Positions 49,202-61,200 of a stretch of DNA of 64,000 bases are shown piece after piece. The notes under the pieces are model-generated. The model worked only from the letters and a program-made list of their open reading frames with translations, did no database searches and was not told the origin of the DNA. The translations under genes and the position numbers were made by a program. How positions within the stretch are numbered: the first letter of the stretch is position 1; every line of letters begins with the position of its first letter. Source of the stretch: Gordionus sp. m RMFG-2023 (lineage: Eukaryota > Nematomorpha > Gordioida > Chordodea > Parachordodidae); NCBI RefSeq assembly GCF_954871325.1, contig NC_088778.1:1116001-1180000 (forward strand), written 5' to 3'.

Positions 49202-52200
49202 GTTTTTTTGCTTGACAAATGTTTTATGCTCAATTTGTATTGAGTAAAAAAGGACCTTTAGCAAAAATATGGCTAGCAGCTCATTGGGAAAAAAAGTTGA
49301 CTAAAGCTCATGTATATGAAACCTCTATTGAAAATAGTGTGGAAGGAATACTACAACCAAAGGTTATTTTTATAAAGATGAATAAAAAAATTAAAATATT
49401 TTTTAAATTTTTATATACACAATTTTAGTATTATGAATACTTGTCAGTTAAATTAATATTTAATTAGCATACATATCTTTTAAATATATTTTGGAAGTTA
49501 TTGATATTGTTTTTATATTTAAAAATGAAACTATATTAAGATTTATAATTTACGAAATTGTTTTTAAATAATCTGAGCACTTAATTATATAAATGATAGC
49601 TTGTCTATTTTCTTAACTTGAGTTCATTTGAAAGAAAAATTTGATAAGATCATTTTTTGTAAGAAAATTAGTTTTTGGTGTTAACGATTTTAACCAATTT
49701 TTTTTACTCTGTATTTTATATTTGGAAGAATAAGTGTCTTACATCCCTAGATATTTTTAATAAATTTTAAACAAAATTGTGTTTAGACAAATTTAAATTA
49801 TCTTTGCTTCCTCAACCCATATTTTTAACACAAAATTTGCATAAAACATATAAAATGATCTTTTTATTTATAAAAAATTTAAGCAATGGTTCCCCTAACC
49901 TAGTATTTAGCAGTGTTGTTAAACGCTACTTTTAAAAGTAGCGCGCTATCGCTACCGCTATTTTATAAAAAAAGTTCAAATGAGTAGCGCGCTATTAGCT
50001 ACTTTTTACGCTACTTTGATTTTTTTTTTAATATTTTTTTTTACATAACTTTATTTCCACAAATAAAATATTGATATAAAAACATGACTATAATTTGTTA
50101 CATATATATATATATATATATAATTTATTTATTATTGCATTTTAATAATAATAACATTTCGGTACTGTCATCCCCAAGTCTAGAGCGACAATCAGAAAGT
50201 ATAAGCTTTGCCATACTAAATAATCGTTCAGCACTAGCACTTGAGGCAATGCAGTATTAAATTTAATAAACAAACTTTTTATATGGAAAAAATCATCAAA
50301 AATATTTAAATTAGTATTTTTAGATTTAAAAAAAGCATCTAGAGGTTAATTAAAAATACTTCAGTATATTCTTTAATAAAAGTATGCTCCTCCACATTAA
50401 AATACTGTATTCCCATTTGATCCAATATATAATTCATTTCCATTTTTTTCTCATCTAGAAACAATGCTAAAAGTTTCATAGCATTGTAAACACTATTCCA
50501 TCTTGTATTGTTTGGTGTCAATAAATAACGACCTAATTTTATTTTTGAAAATATCAGACGTCTTTGATGACTTATTTTGTTTATTCCAAAGAGCTTGGCA
50601 TTTAGAAAATAATCCTCTTCAGCATCCACTGTCGCAACTAAATTTAGGTTGTGGCAGGAACAACGATGATGGTAGGTAACATAGAAGACTTTATTGAAGA
50701 TCCTAAATATTATAAATTTATTTTATATTGGTGAAAAATTAAATATAAAATAATTTAAAACCGAGGATGTCATGAACATCAATTATCTCAAACTCCATTT
50801 CATCATCCTCTACTTGTTCTCCATCTTCAATATTTTTGTCAGGAATATTACTAGTATTGTTATTATTATTATCTTCCCCAAATACTCTATATTATTTATA
50901 TCATATTATAAAAAAATTATAATAAATTTAAAACCTGAAGGCCTTCAGGAAATTAGACCCATTATCCGTAATCATCTTACAAACCTTGTTTTGAATTTTG
51001 TAAGACCTATGGATTACTGCAATAATATTGGCTAGAATGTCATAAGTTTGACAGTCAATTATATTCTTTAGCTAACACTACAGATTTTCGTTTAAGATTT
51101 TTAGGATCAATCTAATGTGCAGTTACTCCTAAATAAGCTCTAAAAATATGACATATTATAAATCAGATAAACATTTTTACCTTCTATTGTGAGTCCATCA
51201 ATCTGCCGTTGTACAGACGTAGGAGACATCTGATAGATTTAATATCAAAGATTCTTTCATTTCCTTAAAGCTCTCCAAAATTCTTGCCATCAATGTCTGC
51301 CGGCAAAATATCTTGGTCCGTGGAGAAAAAGTGTTTATCATCTTTATAAAAGAATCATTATCCACCAAGGATAATGATTGAACTGTATCTATTATAAAGT
51401 TCATAATGACTTTGTCAGCCAATTTTTGTGATACACCAGGTGTTGATGAATCCAAATTGGTTAATTTTGTTTGTATTAAATTTGATTTGGAAGTAGGTTT
51501 ATCTTCTTCCATTACCCCAAACTTTTGAGATATTTTTCAATCTCTTTATAATTTGAAGTGTGCACAGTCTAAAATTATAAAATACTTAGAATAAAAATTA
51601 TGTAGGAGATAAGTACATAAAAATGATTGAAATAACTATTTTAAAATGTTTTAAATAATTTAGATAAAATTTATGAATATATAAAAAAAATGATTGGTTT
51701 TTGATTTTAATTTATTTTAAAAATTAAAGATTAGCCTACACATTGATATTAAATTTGTTTAATATATTACATTTTAATGTTTTTTCAAATTAAAGCTGCT
51801 CGTATGATTTGAAGAGATAATTTTGCGGCACATCTTGCACCGAAACCGATATCCAGTATTAATTTTTTCTTCAAGGTTAAAATATTTCTTGAATTTTGGG
51901 AAAGGATCATCTATATTTTGCTCATTTTCCAAAGAAATTTCAATATCTTCAACAATCTCACACATAACAAGATTTATAATGCTTAATATAAAATGTAAAA
52001 TGAAATATAAAATAAGATAAAAGCTAGGACATACCAATAACGGAATTTCAAAAATATATAATTTAATGAATGCGCAAAATATAAATTGAATACAGATTGC
52101 TATTTAACAACTGTTTTTATCTAATATATAACAATAATGTGTATTTTTAAATATAAATTTAAATTTCAAAATTAAATTAAATAAAAGGATTATAATTTTA

Positions 52201-55200
52201 GATTTTATAAAAAATATATTTTAATAATTTTTAGATGTATTTATTATGTAAAATTGAAAGCTACTTCGCTACTTTCTAAATTAGTAGCGAGCTACCGCTA
52301 TCGCTATTTTTTTTAGCGCGCTATAGCTACCGCTACTGAAAAAAGTAGCGCGCTACATGGCTCGATTTAAGCCAATTTTTAGAAATAACTCAACATTATA
52401 GCTAGGAAGACATTGCCTAAGTGTCGAGATTTTGCCAACAGATGTTCAATCCTATGTGCCATCTATGAGCATAATCTTTAGGCATCGCATAATATTTTTC
52501 AGGATAAAATATTGAGGTAGCCATTTTTGAAAATCGCCATAAATTGAGCCTTTTAACAACGCTACTAGTATTTAACCTCTCGATTTGGGTCAATTGAAAA
52601 ATGGCCCAATTAAGGTTTTAACCCAAATAATTTGGCAAATAGAGGTACCAACCTTTCTATCACTTATGAAAACTCTGATTAAATGAAATCTTAATTCTCA
52701 CATATTTTTAAAAATCGGTCCTTTAACTATTGTTAAATGGCGTAATTTTTTTAAAAAAAAGGTTTATACAATATTATATTGAGATTTTGTCAATAGAAGT
52801 CCAGACCTTTCTGCCAGCTATAAACAAATTCTCCAGACTTTTATAATATTTTGTTAGCTAAAATCTGTGGTTAACCATTCATAAAAATGGAACTGTTTAG
52901 CAACACTATTCATAATAAACTAGTATTTAAAATTGAATGGATTTTTTATTTTATTTTGAAAAAATGAACAATATTGTTCCCTAATAATCTAATAAAAAAA
53001 AGTTGTTTGTTTTAAAATGTAATGAGAATATAATCGTAATGGGTGATTCCATGATAAATCGACCAGTGATTCAGATGATCATTTTTTTAAAATAAATGAA
53101 ACTTGGCATGAGAGCTTTTTCCTCTTGTGATGAATCTTAAAATACTTAAAATATTCTTGAAGTAACAAATTTTATGCAGCCCTTAAAATTCTCTTTAAGA
53201 AAAAGCAATTAGTAATTTCAGTGTCAATATTTCTGGTAATACAAAATAAATTATTTTAAAGAGTGTCCCATTTAAAATTGTGAAACTCATGAAATGGCCA
53301 ATATAATTATATATATAAATAAAAATATTAATCTAAATTTTTTTTTAGTTTTTTTTTTTATAATTTTAGGAATAGAAAAATCAATTATAAAGGGTATTTG
53401 AAATGATGGAACAAACTCGGCAAATATGTTCATTACCAATTATTTTAAATATTTAAGTAAAAAATATTAATGGTGAAAATTATTGTATAACTATAGTTAT
53501 ACCTAAAATAATTTTTATAATTAAAAGTTTGAACATATCAGATTCTAAGGATATTTTGATAAAAATGGTAACTACGATAGAGATGCTAATAAATATTTAA
53601 CTAAATAAAATTCTTTGATTTTTTATTTTTTTTTGAGATATCCATAGTTCCGATCATGCTGATAGTATAAGGAGGTTCAGGGACAATAAAAGTAAAAACA
53701 GCGGCTTTCTTGCTATTTTATTTAGTTTATTATAATTTTAGGAATAAAAAAAGCAATTATAGAGGGTGCTATATAGAAAAATTAATTATAAATGGTATTT
53801 GAAACGATGGAACTCAGCAAATATGTTTATTACCAATTATTTTAAATATTTAAGTAAAAAATATTAATGGAGAAAATTAGTAGAAAATTTTATTTGGTTT
53901 ATCATAATTTTAGGAATAAAAAAAGCAATTATAGAGGGCGCTATCTATCAAAATAATTATTATTTTCTTTATATTGGGATTCAAAAAAATATTTTTTATG
54001 TATATAATAATTTTATAGAAATATTGATGGTATAATTATAATTAACTTTAAAAATAGCGCCCTCTATAACTGATTTATTTATTTCTATTATAAAAACTAA
54101 ATAAAATTTTAATGCCTATTTTCTCCATTAATATTTTTTCTTACTTAAATATATAAATACGAGCAGAAAGCCAGCCCACCAAGAATGACGTGGGATCAGA
54201 ATTCTTATCTCTACATTGATAAAATTGATATCCATTCGCATTGTGTTGAGATCTTTTTTGAAAATCTTTAGTAAAATTTGAACCCGAATCATTTTCCATG
54301 CATGAGGATTCAAAAATACCACAGGGTGCATGTACCGTAAAGCGAGTTACAATATCATGTAATTTTTATCTGGGATTTCAGCTTGAACAAAATTATCTAT
54401 ACATTCAGCTGTTTCGATTTATTATTTTCGCACATTATAATGAGCATGAGGCAATCCTTTCATTGGAAACTCTATGATATAAAGGTATGCCTAACATTTG
54501 CCAAATAAAATCTCTTTCTTTTTGATAATATCATGTAATAATTCTAATAATTTTGAATGAATAACTCTGGCTAATAAATCATATCTATCTGAAGGGTTCT
54601 GGCCTTTATAGAGATTTTCGTTAATTTTCTAAATAAATCCAGCTTACCATACTTAGAAACGATTGCCATAGCATCATGACATCGTTCACACACGTTTCTG
54701 TGGGACTCCTGAAAAGAAGAAGGCAAAATAACGGCTCTCCCTATAGGTAAATTAATATTATCTTATGCTTTTGAAATATGAATTATAAGCCCTGAATAAT
54801 CCTACACACGTAATTTTGATTGGTTTAATTTTATATGATTCAAATTGTTAGCTTCGACTTGGGGATAAGAATCAACAACATATTGATGAAATAAGTCGCC
54901 CAGCATAAAGAATAGGATTAAAAATGTCAGCACGAATAGCTAATCTGGATATTTTAAATTGTAACATAGTTATATTTGATCTTGTTCCCTTGTTAAATGG
55001 CCCATTAAATTTCATATCAGTACACCAAGGATACACCATAGGATTTGGGGTAAGAATATTTAAGATAACTAGATTTGAATCAGCATTTCGTGGATAAACT
55101 TTAAACATCACGTGGAAAAGTTGGTTCTCCATCATGGCTACTTCATCAATAGTGGGAATATTAAATCTTCTATCATTGGCACGATTGTGGGCTAAAAGTC

Positions 55201-58200
55201 ATATTTACCTTTGTTACAGGGCGGTTTTCTAACTGAGCCTTCATTTCTTCGGCCTTCTCAACCTCACCCAATGGTTTAAAGCTAATAGCATATGTATTTA
55301 TTTGACGTTAATAAATGAATGTCACAGGCCGAATTTTATTTTTAAAAGTAAACGATTTTCAATCACATGATTGTGCACATTTTTGGGGAAACGCCATTGG
55401 CAGTATATAAATGTGAAGTTCGATGGTAACATGAAACCATCATGGATGACATAGTGATATGAAATTTAATGGGCCATTTAACAAGGGAACAAGAGCAAAT
55501 ATAACTTTGTTGCAATGTATAATATCAAGATTAGGCTATTCGTGCTGAGATTTTTAATCTTATTCTATTCTTTATGCTAAGCCATTATTTTATCAAGATG
55601 TTGTTGATTCTTATGTCCAAGTCGAGTCTAATAATTTGAATTATATAAAATTAGTCTACTCAAAATAACGTGTAAAGGATTATTCAGGGCTTATGGATCA
55701 TATTTCAAAAGCATATGGTTTTATATTAATTTACCTATAGGAAGAGCCGTTATTTTGCCTTCTTCTTTTCAAGGGTCCCATAGAAACATGCGCGAACGAT
55801 ATCATGATGCCAGATTGATTTATAACATATACATGCGATCCCAATTGGAGAGAATTTTAAAAAAATTATAGCGCCCTCTAAAATTGCTTTTTTTATTCTT
55901 AAAATTATAATAAACTAAATAAAATTTTACTACTAAGTTTCTCCATTAATATTTTTTTACTTAAATATTTAAAATAATTGGTAATAAACCTATTTGCTGA
56001 GTTCCATCGTTTCAAAAATCATTTAGAATTGATTTTCCTATATTGTGCCCTCTATAATTGATTTTTTTATTCCTAAAATTATAAAAAAAAACTAAATAAA
56101 ATTTTAATTCATATTTTTACCATCAATATTTTTATTTATATATATATAAATATATTGGCAATAAACGTATTTCATGAGTTTCGCCATTTTTAAATGGAAT
56201 ACTCTTCAAAATAATTTTTTTTTGTCTTACCGGAAATACCGACACTGAAATTCCTATTTTCTCAAGCAGAATTTTAAGGGCTACAAAGATGATATAGAAT
56301 CTGTTAGTTTAGACCAAAAACATTTTGAGTAGGAGATGTGCTGATATGGAATATCGGATCAAATCGGTGCCGGTATTTAACGTTTTCCAAAAATATCGGA
56401 TTGGGCCGATACTTATAAAAAACCTGATCAAATCTTTTTACTTTTCATTTTTTTTTTGCAATGCAAATGCACAACACCCCCTAAATTTTATTAATTTTTT
56501 TTTAAAATAGATTTATAGTATTTTAAATGTTTTTTTTTTATAATAATAACGCCACTTATTATATACTTTAAATCAAAGAATCTTTTTAAAAAAATAGGGT
56601 TCCTGAATTATGGAATATCGGATCAGTTTTGAACCAATATCGGAGGATCGGATCGGTGTATCCCTAATTTTGAGTATTTTAAGATTCGTTAAAAGAGGAA
56701 AAGGCTCCTTTGAAGTCTCTTAACTAGGGGTATGTTTAAGCTAGGGTTTTTAAAATTTGGATTTATATAAAATACACAATCTATTTAACCTTCATGCCCA
56801 ATTCGCCCATTTTGAAGTCGCACGAAGATCACTTTATTTTGGTCGATTTGTCATGGAATTACCCTATTATAGTGTTAATTTGTATAACATTTTATATTAA
56901 ATCAGAAACCTGTAGAGGTACCATTTGCATGGCCCTGCCCAGATTTTTGTATTTCGAAAATTTTTTCGGAAGGTCCTAAAAAAAATTAGGCCAGGGCCTT
57001 GTACTTTGTTCAATTCTCCCGATCTCTGAAATAACTAGCAATAATTCATAATTTTTATGGAAATTCAATTCTATTTTAGGTCAAAATGGCCTTACGAACA
57101 TCCGGCCACCTACTCTTAGGTGTGGTGCGCATATACAGCAGGAAGGCGAAATACCTATTAGCGGATTGTAATGAGGCTTTCGTAAAAATTAAGATGGCTT
57201 TCAGACCAGGGGCCATAGATTTACCGATGACAGTGGTTGGTGGACACATGGGCGACTTGTATGATCCTTTATCCAAAGATGGAAGTGCCAATTATTTATT
57301 AGGGACTGGTACCTCTAGTTCCGCTCTTACTACTTTAACGTTACCTCAAGTCTTTCATCAATTTGACACTGCGCTCTCAGATCTCAAGTTTGTATGTACA
57401 TATATTAAGAATAATGGTCTGGCTCAAACTAAGCAAAAATAAAACCTAATTTTTGTTTCTCATCGCAAACGTAAAACATATGCTGAGCCTAAAAAAAATA
57501 CACTAAATTCGCATCTATCGTGAAATTGAGTTGAGCCAGGCTTGAAAATTTATTTCTAAATTAAATTCTACAGAAGAAGATTCCATTTGATACAAAAATA
57601 TCTGTGTTATTTAAAAAAAAAAGATTTTTATTACCAAACCTAATTATAATAAATTCATATATAAATTATTTATGTTTAATTCTATATTTTTTTTAGTGAT
57701 ATGGATCTTGTAGGATCTCTCAATCAAGCACGGGAGGATGAAATCACTCTCAAGGAAGATTTTTCCTTTGTCCATTTTAATGGCGATGGTTTTGGTAAGT
57801 AAATAAATTTTCTGCATACTTTTTTTTTAAAATCCTGAATATTATGAGCTAGTATCTCTAGTGAGGTTAACAGAAGCTAGTTTAGACCCTAAAGATTTCC
57901 GAAAAAATTGGTTTTATTTTCTTCTAGGGGGGACAAAACAACCAGATTTTTTTATTGGTTACTGAACTCGATCTGAATGTATTCTCAACTTGGGGTAAAT
58001 TTATTATCGGTTTCTTGAATGGTCTGGGCTAATTTAGTTATCCATTACATAGCATGTTAGAAAAATTGTTATAATTTTTAATATATACTTATTACATTCA
58101 AAACTTTCCTTTTTTTTTTAAATTACCCAATATAACTAGTTCCAAATCAATTTATACATATAAATAGTATTGAAATTATTTAAATATTTAGAACCTTCGC

Positions 58201-61200
58201 AATATTATCGGAGAACATTCGTGACTTAGCCATAAATATTTATACATATCTCTTTCATTAACTCCGTTAGAGATCTGCTAAAGTAGGCCCGGCCGGAACC
58301 CGGCCTAATATTTTTTTTAAAGAAAATTGGGACCGGGTTGTACCTTAGAAATTTTTCTAAAATATATCTTAAATTTATCAGTTTTTGAATTTTTTTTAAT
58401 GTAAAATAAAAATACGCGATTTTATTTAAAGAAAGTAGACGGCATATAAACATATATCGTTTATTTTGAGTAATTTATATAAATTAATTTCTGTATTTAA
58501 GTAAATACGGGCCTGGCTGGGCAAAATATTATAAAAAAAAAATGGCGGGCTTGAAAAATTAGGCCCGATACGCACTTGCATCTATCGCATCTCCTATATA
58601 GGGCTCATTTAGGTTTAAGCGTATTTTTTTGGAGAAAAATCACAACTTTTAAAACGCCATATTTTTTTTTTATCAAGAAACGCGCTCGTATTTCCGCCAC
58701 GTTTTTTTCTTCTTGGAATGAACCCCACATTTTTGCCAACATGTGGAATCTATCTATTTTCTTATTTTTTTAGAATAATTTGAAAATTAAATATTAAAAT
58801 TAAATTTATTAAATAAAAAAAATGTATGGATTATCGCACCCAGATAAACTCATTTTGATTTTTCCCCCCACCTTTAATGACTCAAGAATTCAAATCCTAT
58901 ACATTTGAAAGAATAATCTTCTTTGGTGCAAATAATGGAATGAATCTTTCTTTGTTGAATTGTATTTACGTTTTTCGATTTTCCGTTGATTAACATTTGA
59001 AAATAAAAGTTGTAATTATTGACCTTTACCAACGTTGGACATTGTTGTTTTGAAACCTTATTTTGAACAAACTTTAAAAATATTTTTTTCTCCAGGTGTG
59101 ATAACCGACTTCGGAGCAGACGATTTTTCCATTGATCCTCATCATTTCCAAAATGGCGGAGATGCGGGAAATCACCTGATGGACGAAACCGACAACATGT
59201 ATGCCTTGGCGGACCCTTTGGCAGACAAAATGGGCCAAGATTCTTCCTCCATTGACGATTTTCGGCGAGAGGTCGACGGATCAGCCATTTCAAAGGATAT
59301 GAATTTGATGGAAGAACCGGGGACCTTGAGCCTGGACTCGTTTTACGACAAGCCGCTTCGCGATGACGGGTTCGGAGCGAGTTCTTCTGAGGCCGGATTA
59401 TTGGGTAAAAAAAAAATTTTTAGCCGAACCCCAAATTTTGGCTGTTATTTAGTTATAAAATGACATTTATGTAAATAAATTTTTAAATAAATCATACACA
59501 ATATAGGTGAAGGTTTTATTGGCGATAATAGCCTCTTCGATGAAGCTCCCCTGAGTGTAGCCTCACTTCCGGATGTGGATGACGACATGGACGATCAACC
59601 GAGTTTGTCACTATTTCAAATTTTATTTGTAATTTTCTTAAAAATAAATGCCGAGAAATTCTATGATTACTTTACTCCAAGCATTTGTGTATCGTAGTTT
59701 AGAACTACTGTTTTGTGCTTAGAACATTTGCCCTGCTCAGTAAGAGACAAATTTGCGAGAATAATTATTATATACCTATCTACCCCGATATATGTAATTG
59801 CAGCTATGCCACAGGCCGACATTTCCACAACCCCATCCACGTTACAGCCAACTACATTGGGTGGTGTCGATCAGGCCTCCGTGCTCTTTCAAAGTGTGGT
59901 AGATGGAGCCAGTAGTATCCTCGATAAAAATAACATGGACACTACGCCCTCTTACAATCTATCGTACAACAATGCGACTACCTTTAACCTGGGTAGCGCT
60001 TTTGATCAACGGGAAATTTTCGCCCTGGAGCCCTTAGACGTAACGGCGCTCTCTTGTAATATTCATTCAATCAACTATGTTTATATTTATTTAGAAATTT
60101 TATTTAAATTACTATTTTTCTAAAATTCGGCATATTATGTTTAATTTTAATATGTTAAATATTATAACCTTGTCATCGATCAATCAATCTTAATCAGCTT
60201 CTCGCTCTGCTGATGCTTCCTCTAAACTGGGCATTCCCACTTCCTCGAGCGCCTCCATTTCCCAAACGATACCCCCCGCCAAACCCTCTGTTAAAACCGG
60301 TTCGGGCCCGGGCTTTCACCACAAGAGGAAACTGCTCGTGGACTCCCAGAAGGGTTTAAACGGAGACGAAATGAAACGACAATTGGCCGATAGTTCTGAC
60401 CTAGTTACCGATCTCAACCTGGCTCCCCCTTCCAAACGGCTCATGCAATGGAAGGAGACGGGCGGGTGCGGAAAACTTATAAAGACCCTGAGAGGATTTG
60501 GGAGAACCACCCGATCTAAATCGCCAGACAGGGTTCTTTTCTCGGATTCTCAGTCGCTTTCTAAGGTTCGAATTTATTTAACGCTTACGATGAAGTCTTT
60601 ATAATTGAAAGCTAGTTTAAAAAATTTTTGAAGAAGTATTTTTAAATTCTTCCTAAAAGTTGGCCATCAAGTTTTGTTTTGATGTAAATCATAAAGTCTA
60701 TTATCTTCGGGTAACACAAATAATAGATATTGTTATAAAATTTTTAAAAAAAATTTAACTTAGCAGATCTGAAAGAATCTGTGCGAATTTTCCCAAATTG
60801 GGAAGAACCGATTTAAATTTGTTCAAAAATTAACCGGAAATGAAAATTAGTTCTTTCAAAATTAAGACCGTGGTCGAAACGTTGTAACTTACCGGTTCGA
60901 CTCTCGACTTTTTAGGAATTTAAAATTTTGAAAATCGGGATTTGGGGGTAACGTATCGTTTTGTTCAATCGGATTGTTATAGTCCATCTTGAAGATTCGT
61001 TCACTTTAGGCACGTGATTTCGTGAATCGAATCCTTTAATGATCCTTTTTATATGAGAGAGAGATAAAAAGGAAACCTAATGGTTTCTTATGATGGAACT
61101 ATATATTTTTTTTTATATTAAACACTTGCATCTTATGCATTATAATTATTTTTTTATATGTTAAATAGCTTTACAACCAGCAAATGTCATCGGCTGTTAA

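Larger units (their letters stand above)
49911..52564 (-). mobile_element. hAT transposon in RAD21 intron 1
   Basis: It begins CAGTGTTGTTAAACG, followed by clustered 'gtagcgcgctat' subterminal repeats that recur inverted at 52265-52355. The 10-bp direct repeat ctagtattta (49900-49909 and 52565-52574) contains the expected 8-bp target-site duplication. Minus-strand pieces give a BED-type zinc finger (51774-51870: [15 protein letters not shown], then [10 protein letters not shown]) and an N-terminal hAT part (51198-51570: [18 protein letters not shown]). Further pieces are a [17 protein letters not shown] segment near 51080-51150 and a middle part (50339-50629: [17 protein letters not shown]). 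The C-terminal dimerisation domain was not found, so it is probably inactive. The last 210 bp are MITE-like (52356-52564). Confidence 0.85.
53080..56690. repeat. large inverted duplication of a Helitron-bearing segment
   Basis: The left arm (53080 to about 55150) and right arm (about 55440 to 56690) are inverted relatives. Outer parts match over the 'aagagcttttcctctt', 'gcccttaaaattct' and 'tcagtgtcaatatttc' blocks and over repeated 'taaataaaattt' and 'gcgccctctataa' blocks. Inner parts hold the same Helitron coding fragment on opposite strands. The right arm lacks part of the coding region and carries a later MITE (56331-56667). Confidence 0.8.

Noticed and set aside
57076-57291. Minus-strand open frame over RAD21 exon 2
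   Set aside because: Antisense shadow of a strongly conserved exon.
59035-59095. Extension of RAD21 exon 4 to an upstream ATG
   Set aside because: The stretch is pyrimidine-rich and ends in CTCCAG, a clear acceptor. The phase with exon 3 fits only from 59096.
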